Shown here piece by piece: positions 15,713 to 23,149 of a stretch of DNA of 64,000 nucleotides. The DNA lies in assembly GCA_934255545.1 (NCBI GenBank), contig CAKQOE010000008.1:6018-70017 (forward strand), read 5' to 3'. The notes under the pieces are model-generated. The model was not told the origin of the DNA and did no database searches. It was given only the letters and a program-made list of their open reading frames with translations. This DNA comes from an uncultured Clostridia bacterium (GTDB lineage Bacteria > Bacillota > Clostridia > Peptostreptococcales > Anaerovoracaceae). A program made the position numbers and the translations under genes. Each line of letters opens with the position of its first letter. Position 1 is the first letter of the stretch.

Positions 15713-16542
15713 AATTGACCACCACATACAATTACTCTACTATCAAACTCACGGGGGCGTGAATTGAAATTCAAATTCATTTGACTACCATATGAAATTG
15801 CATTACTCTCAAATTTATACTTACCGCGGTTTGCAATGTATCCAATTTGACTACCATATGAAATTACATAACTCTCAAACGAATACTTAGGTGGTAACAG
15901 AGTACCCATAATTTGACTACCATATGAAATTACATAACTCTCAAACGTCTGCCGTAAGGCGCTACCTTTTTAAATAATTTGACTACCATATGAAATTACA
16001 TAACTCTCAAACCGGCCCTTGCACTTTATATATAAACCTCTGGGTTCACTACCATATGAAATTACATAACTCTCAAACCGCGACGCCGTTTTTTTTGTTT
16101 TCTCTTATGGTTCACTACCATATGAAATTACATAACTCTCAAACTCCAAACAGCTTCAGGCACTTTGCCCATTAGGTTCACTACCATATGAAATTACATA
16201 ACTCTCAAACTAAAATTGTTACATAACCACATGCCCGCTTTGGTTCACTACCATATGAAATTACATAACTCTCAAACTTACGGAACATGGTTTTGTTATC
16301 GGCTTGAGGTTCACTACCATATGAAATTACATAACTCTCAAACGCGTCGCCAATTCCAACTATTCCAGCAACCGGTTCACTACCATATGAAATTACATAA
16401 CTCTCAAACGACCTCCGGATATTGTGCGCTCAAATACTCGGGTTCACTACCATATGAAATTACATAACTCTCAAACCGCAGGCAGCAGCTTGACCATCTC
16501 GGTCTCGGTTCACTACCATATGAAATTACATAACTCTCAAAC
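15713..16542 (-). CRISPR. Type II-A CRISPR array, 12 repeats plus one decayed
   Basis: Repeats are 36 nt with spacers of 30-31 nt. In the transcribed (minus) sense each begins GTTTGAGAGTTATGTAATTT. Good repeats start at 15779, 15845, 15911, 15977, 16043, 16109, 16175, 16242, 16308, 16374, 16441 and 16507. A decayed one lies at 15713-15748, and the repeat at 15779 has three changes. Decay at the left end and the cas genes to the right place the leader on the right. The first four good repeats end GTAGTCAAAT in crRNA sense, while the eight leader-proximal ones end GTAGTGAACC. The spacers match nothing I can see in the window. Confidence 0.98.
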
Positions 16543-16604
16543 CTCAATTTTCAAGTCCATGCCCACTACAGCATCAATTTCAAATGATAGCTAACATTAT
16601 TATA
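16543..16604 (-). promoter_or_regulatory. CRISPR leader, 62 nt
   Basis: The whole interval between the csn2 stop and the first repeat is only 62 nt. In crRNA sense it ends AAAATTGAG immediately before the first repeat, close to the ATTTGAG leader anchor known to direct Cas1-Cas2 integration in type II-A systems. Confidence 0.7.
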
Positions 16605-16627
16605 TCAATGAATTATGCACATGTCTC
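16599..16627 (-). promoter_or_regulatory. Candidate pre-crRNA promoter
   Basis: On the minus strand GAGACA, a 17-nt spacer and a perfect TATAAT. The -35 lies inside the csn2 3' end and the -10 abuts its stop codon, so the array could be transcribed independently of cas. Confidence 0.5.
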
Positions 16628-17279
16628 TATCTAATATATATTTATTAGCATTTAATGGCATGTATGTATCATCACGCTCTATAAAAATACATGTTATATC
16701 CTGATATTCTGTCCACTTTTTTAAATGCTCATAATCGCTGTCACTAAAGTATATTTTACATCCAACCAGAAAAAATATATTAATATTTAAAAAGTCTCTG
16801 CTTACTTTTATATATTCAATTAAGCGCTCCGCAAAGCTACCTGAATATTCTTTAAGTTTAACGGAATTATTTTTTAATATCTGATCAAGTGAATATTCAT
16901 CATTATAAACAAACTCATAATCTGATATATTTTTAAATTCATCCAAAATATTTACAAGTTGGCTGTGATTTGCTATGAATCGTTCATTTATGTCATTGAC
17001 GATAATTTCATCTTGAAGATATTTAATGAACTTTTTATTAATTTTGCTGTTCTGCAGCGAAATATCCATTGTAGAAAAAATAACATCGCAGAACTTATTC
17101 ATATCGAGGATATCGTAATCACCATTATAAAGTATAAGGTTCTCTTCTAGTTTATTTATTTGATTATATATATCAGATATAAATTTTTGGAAGTAAATAT
17201 TATTTTCAATTATTATAAAATTAAGTTTTCTGGAATTTACTTCACATTCAAGATTATTCTCACCGTCAACTAATATCAT
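16605..17279 (-). CDS. CRISPR-associated protein Csn2
   Basis: This 224-residue protein is last in the cas operon and marks it as subtype II-A. Csn2 forms a tetrameric ring that binds free DNA ends during spacer acquisition with Cas1, Cas2 and Cas9. The protein is AT-rich in codon use and dominated by Ile, Asn and Asp, with alternating strands and helices (LNFIIIENNIYFQKFISDIY, FLVGCKIYFSD) as in the family. Its start overlaps the cas2 stop by 4 nt. The stop lies 62 nt from the first repeat. Confidence 0.9.
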   Translation of the reverse strand: MILVDGENNLECEVNSRKLNFIIIENNIYFQKFISDIYNQINKLEENLILYNGDYDILDMNKFCDVIFSTMDISLQNSKINKKFIKYLQDEIIVNDINERFIANHSQLVNILDEFKNISDYEFVYNDEYSLDQILKNNSVKLKEYSGSFAERLIEYIKVSRDFLNINIFFLVGCKIYFSDSDYEHLKKWTEYQDITCIFIERDDTYMPLNANKYILDRDMCIIH

Positions 17280-17596
17280 ATCACTACCACTCTCTGATCT
17301 GAATCAAGTACTGCAGATGTTTTTTCACCTACTACATATTCCATTTTCAAAAACTGCTTCTCGGTTATACATAACATCTGAACTATACCTTCTCTTGGTT
17401 TATTTGCTCTTATTGCTTCCATGACTGCATTTGCAACTGTTTGATTCATAGCAAGCTTACTGTATACACTCTCCTGCATCATCAAGAATCCTCTTTTTAT
17501 CAAGAATTTTCTGAATCTCCTGTATTCACGCTTATCACTAAGAGATTCTGTAGGCAAATCAAAAAACACTATCACTCTCATAAATCTGTAACTCAT
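17276..17596 (-). CDS. CRISPR-associated endonuclease Cas2
   Basis: This 106-residue ferredoxin-fold protein starts MSYRFMRVIVFFDLPTESLSDKREYRRFRKFLIKRG. The strand VIVFFDLP contains the conserved Asp13. Cas2 dimers scaffold Cas1 in the integrase that adds spacers. Four-nt overlaps join it to cas1 upstream and csn2 downstream, so all are translated from one mRNA. Length and motifs are normal. Confidence 0.95.
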   Translation of the reverse strand: MSYRFMRVIVFFDLPTESLSDKREYRRFRKFLIKRGFLMMQESVYSKLAMNQTVANAVMEAIRANKPREGIVQMLCITEKQFLKMEYVVGEKTSAVLDSDQRVVVI

Positions 17597-18468
17597 ATTG
17601 TTTTTATAAATTTTATCTGTGATATATCATTTTCATTAAGCGCTTTGAACACGCTTTTGCAATAGATTTTAATAGCATTGTTCAAAAACTGTTTTTTACC
17701 ATCTATTATCAGCTCTTTGTCAAACATATACATAAGCTTCAATTTTTCCTCATGTTCAAATTTCTCAGGTTCCATATCCTTAACGATCCTATCTACTATA
17801 ATTCTGCAAGGCTCCATCAAGTCAGACGAAAAATTAAACTGGTTAAACATATTCTCATGATATAGACCTAACTGCGTAATATATCCGCTCGAAACTATTT
17901 CACGATTAAAACATGATAATAATATCCCATAGCCATAATTCAACGCAGCATTTATGGCATTATCCTGACTTCGCGTAAAATTTAAACCAAATAATGCATT
18001 GAAGTACACTTTAGCGGCATGACCTTCCCTGTTAGTTTTATCTCCTAATTCTATCTCTGATATATATTTCTTAAGCATATCTGCTTGTTCATTCAAATCA
18101 CAGTCATATAAATGCTGATATTGCTGACTTATTTTTTCTATAACTATCTCAGTCCAGACCATTTGTTTAATATGTTCCGACCAACCTACCTGATTCCTTA
18201 TACGTATACTTGTATCATGACTTCCATAGTATGATACAAGTTCTGAACTTGGATTATGCTTTTCATCACAAAATATAACCTTGATTTTATTTTTAATAAG
18301 CTCATTTAAAAGCATCGCTGTCAGGGAGACAGCAGTTGACTGTATTATCAGCATAGCAATCTCCCCAATATAAATTTTAGTAGTTCGGTCAGCTTTTCTT
18401 ATAACCATATAGTCCATTTTAAAGTCAAGCTTCGCATTCCCGGTAATTATTACATTTCTCCAGCTCAT
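17593..18468 (-). CDS. CRISPR-associated endonuclease Cas1
   Basis: This 291-residue protein matches the type II Cas1 group. The N-terminal beta domain starts MSWRNVIITGNAKLDFKMDYMVIR. The helical catalytic domain shows DNAINAALNYGYGILL, where the metal-binding Glu-equivalent region lies, and GLYHENMFNQFNFSSDLMEPCR with the conserved His and Asp. It is the integrase of spacer acquisition. The gene overlaps the cas9 stop by one base and the cas2 start by four. Confidence 0.97.
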   Translation of the reverse strand: MSWRNVIITGNAKLDFKMDYMVIRKADRTTKIYIGEIAMLIIQSTAVSLTAMLLNELIKNKIKVIFCDEKHNPSSELVSYYGSHDTSIRIRNQVGWSEHIKQMVWTEIVIEKISQQYQHLYDCDLNEQADMLKKYISEIELGDKTNREGHAAKVYFNALFGLNFTRSQDNAINAALNYGYGILLSCFNREIVSSGYITQLGLYHENMFNQFNFSSDLMEPCRIIVDRIVKDMEPEKFEHEEKLKLMYMFDKELIIDGKKQFLNNAIKIYCKSVFKALNENDISQIKFIKTI

Positions 18469-21400
18469 TATAATTTTTCTCTTGTTTCAAATAAACCTGT
18501 GACAGACTGATTTATCAATACTAATTCACTTTTTCCTACAGTATTTTTATTTATACTCATTCTTCCAGCACTTGAAGTCCCTCCTATTGACTGTAAATTA
18601 GCGGTTGTTGCAGCATCACATCTCAGCATAGTTAAAACTTCTTTTATGATCTTCACTTTATCTGATATATTCTCTAAATTTACAAATATGTTCCTTCCCT
18701 TTTCTAAAACAATTACCTGATTAGCCGGTCTATTTTTATATATTGTTGATGATAATTTAAAGCTTAATTCATCATATATTCTATCTAAATCAGTGCTTGT
18801 GAAACCATCATATTCCGCAGTCGGTTCGTATGTCATTCCAGTATTTATATAGCTTTCTATTTTTTTTATGGTTATATAGTTTTCTTTATTTAAAATCAAC
18901 TGTACAGCATTCTTAAATAATATATCTCTAACTTTACCTCCTCTTATCCTCATTAAGTACCCATTAACAGAAATACACGCATTCTTTTTTATAGGATATC
19001 TCTTAACCTCCACATTATTATATTCATCCTTACTCTCTAAATATGTAACTATGACATTATTATCCTTAACTGCCATATTAGCAATATATATAGGTATATC
19101 AACAATATGTTTCTGTCGAACACCCTTCTTTCCGTCAAACTCTATTAAGGCAAATGCTGATGTCTTTGCACTTTTATATCCACCATATTTACTCGTATCC
19201 AGTTCTTTTTTTATGGGAATCATACTTTCATTTCCCTTTGGATAAATAGTTTCATCAAATAATTGTCCTTTTTCACAGTATGTATATTCGGTATAAAGGA
19301 TATCATTTCTTTCTACATTTTTCTTAACACGCGCTATTGACTCATTGTTGTTTCTACGCCCATGCCATACGATTTTATTTCCACGCTTAACATCATAATC
19401 AAATACTTTCTTTATACTATAATTAGTATCTCTATTATTTTTTATCCACTTCAATGGATTTGATGTAAACTTAGCATTATAAACATCTCCTACAACAATA
19501 TTTAAATATGCATCTTTAGCATGATGATAGTCATTTACAAGTCTTGACTTTACAATTTTATTATCATGTCTGAAGTCAGACACCAATCTAGCCTTTACAT
19601 ATACTACTTCCGATGTTTCATATATTCTTTTAAGAAGATCTGCAACAGCTTTTGTAGACTGTCTTGTTTCAACTATCTGCCTTTCTATAAATCCGGCTAA
19701 CTCTTCATCTGTAAAATCATTGGTGCGTGTCAGACGATCATATTTCTTCTTACTCATAAAACCCTGATCATATAAGCTTTTCCAAGTACCTCGCATACGC
19801 TTTCTTATATCTGCAGAAAGTAATTCATTATCCTTTCTGCTATTCACATCCTTCTCTACAAGGACCATATTATCAATGCTGTCATCCTTTATCTTTGATC
19901 TAGGGTAAATATGGTCTATATCCCACTTTAAATTTCCTCTCATAAGCAGTTCAACATCTATTTCGTTTTCTGTATACATACATCTTCCTCGCTGTAAATA
20001 ATACAGATATAATTTTTTACTGTTAAAGTCGCGTTCATCTCGTTCATTTATTTCCTTAAGCCAGTCACGAGTATCATCCTTGCATGCCTGATATAATTCT
20101 ATAAGTTTATCCTTTCTCGATTTAGTCCTATTCTTTTCATTTTCATTACCACGCGCCATCTCAATAAATATTCGTTTAGGTTCCCCTTTCATTATCTTCT
20201 TTATTTCCTCTGTAATCTGAAGAGTCTGCCAGATCGCACGTTTATTTGCCGGTGAAGTAATCAAATCTTTAACAGCTATATCATATGTAATACATTCTAT
20301 CTTTCCTTCATTTTCAGCATTTATTAAATCTATCTGCTCTCTGAATGTAAATCGTTTGCTCAGCAGCTGCATAAGATTACAATTTGTATTCCAAAGTGCA
20401 TCCATAATATTAAAACATTCGCCTGTTTCAAGGTCAGTTCCTTCTATTCCTGTAAGGAATCTCTCAGAAAAATTTCCCCAGCCACTATAACTAAATCTTC
20501 CAATAGCTTTAATCTGCTCCGCATCAAATATCTGTGGATATTCTTTCTGTATAACAGCTTTTAACATTTTTGTGTCATTTCCGTAAATAGTTCTCCACTT
20601 GATTATATTCTCAACAATATCGGTGTATTTCACATCATCGATCCTATCTCCCAACACCTTCTTTTCAAAATCCAGATAAGACGTTAACGATGCTTTAAAA
20701 TCTTTATCAAATCCGCTAAGATCCTCAAGTTCGAGCTCTGAATCAAATCTTTTCAGATAGTTTAATAATATATTTCCTTTGACTTTTGCCCTTTTGCAGA
20801 ATAGATCATTATATATATTTTGCTTTAATTCAACACATATACCATTACCACGTATCTTCAAATTATTTAATTCATTCAATACCATGAATTTTGAATAAAG
20901 TACTGAATTCTTCGGTAAAACATCTTCACCTATTAGGTATGTACATTTATTGGTCATTCTACGTATAAATGCTTCATTTGATTTTTCAAGGTCAACCATT
21001 TCACGGAAATTCCATGGGTAGATTCTTCCTTCATTTTTTCTTACTACCCATGTATTTGATCCCTCATCAGCATGCCTCTTGCTTAACGGTCCCACATAAT
21101 ATGGAATCCTGAATGATGCCAATGACATGATCTTGTCCTTTACGGTTATACCATCTTCATCTGAATCATTAAGAAACGGTAAATATTTTTCTGCATTGTT
21201 TAATATTTTACTTAATTCATGAACATGTATCTGATTTGGTATAACTCCATTATCCTTTGTTCTCAATAACGGCAGAAGTGTATGATTCTCTGCTTCAAGC
21301 ATCATTTCCTCTACAAGTTCTGCATCAGATATTTCAGGCTGCATGTTCTTTAAAATGCCTGACAAATTCTTGTAGAAATCCTCTTCAGAAGTTTTTTTCA

Positions 21401-22520
21401 TAGAATACTTCATTCCATTTTTAGTTATGGATCCTATATAATTTCCGTAATTGCTCTTACCATTTATATCATTAAAAAATTCACGATACTGTTCTTTTGT
21501 GCAGTATTTTCTCATTATTCCTTTGAGCAGCTTTAAATTACGACCATGTTTTTCATAGTCACGAACCTTAGCCGCTGAAAGATATTCCTCTCCTGCTAAA
21601 ATTTCAACAAGTATGCTCCAATCATATATAGCTTTAAGCCCACTTAATACATGAGCTTCATCAGGATACAGACTTTCTATTTGCGGCATTATTTCATCTT
21701 CAAACTTAGATTCTGAAAATTTAAAAGATGTTACATCGATGTCCTCAAGATCACTATTAAAGATTTTCTTCAAATCTCCTTTATTTCCAACTAACAGCTT
21801 GCAAATATTATCACAAATTGCTTTACAGATTTTCTCATCATATTTATCTTCACAATTTGAAAAGATAAATGCTGCTGCTATTTCTTTTGCCTTTACCGAA
21901 TTTGCTTTCTTTTTATCAGATAAAGTACTTTCCAAAAGTGAAATATCATCAATTCTCAATTCATATTCTGATATATCATTAAATAAGGCTTCAAAATTTT
22001 CACATATATTTTTAAGATTCTTTGCTTCTCCTATATCACCATCAATAAGAAAATGTCCCCTGTTTTTCAATATATGGTGACAAGCTAAATACACCATTCT
22101 TATATCATGCTGTGATGTGTTTCTAATCAAATCTTCACGCAAATGATATATAGTGGGATACTCAGAGTGAAAATGTACATCATTATAATTATCATCCTTA
22201 AAAAGAGGATATTTCCATTCAGTTGTCTTATCTTCAATATGTAATCTGCTTTCATTCAATCTTATAAAAAATGTATTATCTACTTTATAGATTTCTTCCG
22301 CAAAAAGCTCCTGCAATAACTCTATACGTTTCTTTCTTCTTGCCAAACGTCTTCTGTTAGCACGCTTTACTCTTCTTTCTTCAGCGGTGTCAGCGCTTTC
22401 AAATAAACGTATACCCCACATTCTTTTTCCCTTAAATTTAAGTATGTTATACTCCTGATCAGTTACAGCCCATCCCACAGAATTTGTACCAATATCGATT
22501 CCCATATAATAATCGCTCAT
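18468..22520 (-). CDS. CRISPR-associated endonuclease Cas9, type II-A
   Basis: This 1350-residue RNA-guided DNA endonuclease has every catalytic element intact. RuvC-I has Asp9 in MGIDIGTNSVGWAVT, and the Arg-rich bridge helix (RRRLARRKKRIELLQELF, about 57-73) follows. A long recognition lobe leads to RuvC-II with Glu787 (RIFIEMARG). The HNH domain has His870 in WDIDHIYPRS and Asn893. RuvC-III has His1000 and Asp1003 in DYHHAKDAYLN, and a PAM-interacting domain ends at 1350. Length and the csn2 partner fit type II-A. AAAGGCGG precedes the ATG. The gene is AT-richer than its surroundings, suggesting acquisition by transfer. Confidence 0.98.
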   Translation of the reverse strand: MSDYYMGIDIGTNSVGWAVTDQEYNILKFKGKRMWGIRLFESADTAEERRVKRANRRRLARRKKRIELLQELFAEEIYKVDNTFFIRLNESRLHIEDKTTEWKYPLFKDDNYNDVHFHSEYPTIYHLREDLIRNTSQHDIRMVYLACHHILKNRGHFLIDGDIGEAKNLKNICENFEALFNDISEYELRIDDISLLESTLSDKKKANSVKAKEIAAAFIFSNCEDKYDEKICKAICDNICKLLVGNKGDLKKIFNSDLEDIDVTSFKFSESKFEDEIMPQIESLYPDEAHVLSGLKAIYDWSILVEILAGEEYLSAAKVRDYEKHGRNLKLLKGIMRKYCTKEQYREFFNDINGKSNYGNYIGSITKNGMKYSMKKTSEEDFYKNLSGILKNMQPEISDAELVEEMMLEAENHTLLPLLRTKDNGVIPNQIHVHELSKILNNAEKYLPFLNDSDEDGITVKDKIMSLASFRIPYYVGPLSKRHADEGSNTWVVRKNEGRIYPWNFREMVDLEKSNEAFIRRMTNKCTYLIGEDVLPKNSVLYSKFMVLNELNNLKIRGNGICVELKQNIYNDLFCKRAKVKGNILLNYLKRFDSELELEDLSGFDKDFKASLTSYLDFEKKVLGDRIDDVKYTDIVENIIKWRTIYGNDTKMLKAVIQKEYPQIFDAEQIKAIGRFSYSGWGNFSERFLTGIEGTDLETGECFNIMDALWNTNCNLMQLLSKRFTFREQIDLINAENEGKIECITYDIAVKDLITSPANKRAIWQTLQITEEIKKIMKGEPKRIFIEMARGNENEKNRTKSRKDKLIELYQACKDDTRDWLKEINERDERDFNSKKLYLYYLQRGRCMYTENEIDVELLMRGNLKWDIDHIYPRSKIKDDSIDNMVLVEKDVNSRKDNELLSADIRKRMRGTWKSLYDQGFMSKKKYDRLTRTNDFTDEELAGFIERQIVETRQSTKAVADLLKRIYETSEVVYVKARLVSDFRHDNKIVKSRLVNDYHHAKDAYLNIVVGDVYNAKFTSNPLKWIKNNRDTNYSIKKVFDYDVKRGNKIVWHGRRNNNESIARVKKNVERNDILYTEYTYCEKGQLFDETIYPKGNESMIPIKKELDTSKYGGYKSAKTSAFALIEFDGKKGVRQKHIVDIPIYIANMAVKDNNVIVTYLESKDEYNNVEVKRYPIKKNACISVNGYLMRIRGGKVRDILFKNAVQLILNKENYITIKKIESYINTGMTYEPTAEYDGFTSTDLDRIYDELSFKLSSTIYKNRPANQVIVLEKGRNIFVNLENISDKVKIIKEVLTMLRCDAATTANLQSIGGTSSAGRMSINKNTVGKSELVLINQSVTGLFETREKL

Positions 22521-22556
22521 ATATGCCGCCTTTCATATAATAATATTTATTTTTTA

Positions 22557-22585
22557 TTGACAATAATTTTAAATATGTTTATTAT
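22557..22585 (+). promoter_or_regulatory. tracrRNA promoter
   Basis: Perfect TTGACA, a 17-nt spacer and TATTAT on the plus strand, placing the start near 22592, six bases before the anti-repeat. It points away from cas9. Confidence 0.8.
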
Positions 22586-22591
22586 GTAATT

Positions 22592-22704
22592 AATCTCGTT
22601 TGACTACCATAGAGATTACACTACATGTTCAAATAAAAAATTTTTCTAATCGCCCTTACGGGCTCCACACGGTGTGGATTTTAAACTCGCGGAAGCGAGT
22701 TTTT
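22592..22704 (+). ncRNA. tracrRNA
   Basis: The anti-repeat (22598-22634) begins GTTTGACTACCATAGAGATT and can pair with the CRISPR repeat. The standard tail follows: a nexus-type hairpin GCCC-TTAC-GGGC (22652-22663), a hairpin TCCACAC-G-GTGTGGA (22664-22678) and a terminator ACTCGC-GGAA-GCGAGT with a T-run (22685-22704). It is transcribed from the strand opposite to cas9 and just upstream of it. It should guide RNase III processing of the array transcript and load Cas9. Confidence 0.92.
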
Positions 22705-22717
22705 ATTTTATATTTTT

Positions 22718-22742
22718 ATTATAGCACCTTTTATACTTACCA
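22718..22742 (-). promoter_or_regulatory. Candidate cas9 promoter, extended -10
   Basis: On the minus strand GGTGCTATAAT is an extended -10 (TGnTATAAT), with a weak TTATTG 17 nt upstream. A transcript starting near 22711 would cross the entire tracrRNA gene in antisense before reaching the cas9 start codon. Confidence 0.5.
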
Positions 22743-22859
22743 ATAAAGATATTTTTCTATATTGCATATTTTTTAATTATATTTTCTCTTAAATCTATAT
22801 TACACCATCCACTTAGACACATTCCGTCACTCTTATAATTTTTCACTATTAAAATTACA

Positions 22860-23027
22860 ATGATTATTTCTCAAATGGTAAGAAAAATAGACGGGATCGG
22901 ATATATACCGGCATTTGAAAGGACGGCACTTACAGATAAACTACATGATATCTCAGGCTTCAGGACAGATAGTGAGATCATAACTGAAAAAAACATGAAA
23001 AAAATTTTGAAAGCGAGTAAAAAGTAG
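22860..23027 (+). pseudogene. C-terminal remnant of an IS1634-like transposase
   Basis: A 55-codon frame ends in the pattern GYIPAFERTALTDKLHD, GFRTDSEII and KNMKKILK, which resembles the C-terminus of IS1634-family transposases. The catalytic part is absent and no inverted repeats are visible, so it is a relic. It lies between the CRISPR locus and the LytTR operon. Confidence 0.6.
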
Positions 23028-23055
23028 AAAAAATACTACATTTTCAAGAACATTA

Positions 23056-23098
23056 AAAAAGCGTCAAGCCGAGTTATATCAACGGCTTGGCGCTTTTT
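23056..23098. terminator. Bidirectional terminator after the GHKL kinase
   Basis: AAAAAGCGTCAAGCCG pairs with CGGCTTGGCGCTTTTT, one mismatch, with A- and T-tracts on the two sides. It is 52 bp past the kinase stop codon. Confidence 0.85.
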
Positions 23099-23149
23099 AC
23101 CCTTAATTGACTGTCAAAGATGGGATCACATGCTTGACTATACAGATTT

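Noticed and set aside
15990..16467. Open frames with repeated MKLHNSQT across the CRISPR array
   Set aside because: They are translations of the 36-nt repeats on the strand opposite to crRNA and have no ribosome binding site.
22535..22563. cas9 promoter with -35 overlapping that of tracrRNA (TTGTCA-N17-TTATAT)
   Set aside because: Its start point would fall at or after the cas9 ribosome binding site, so the mRNA would lack it; the extended -10 at 22718 is more plausible.
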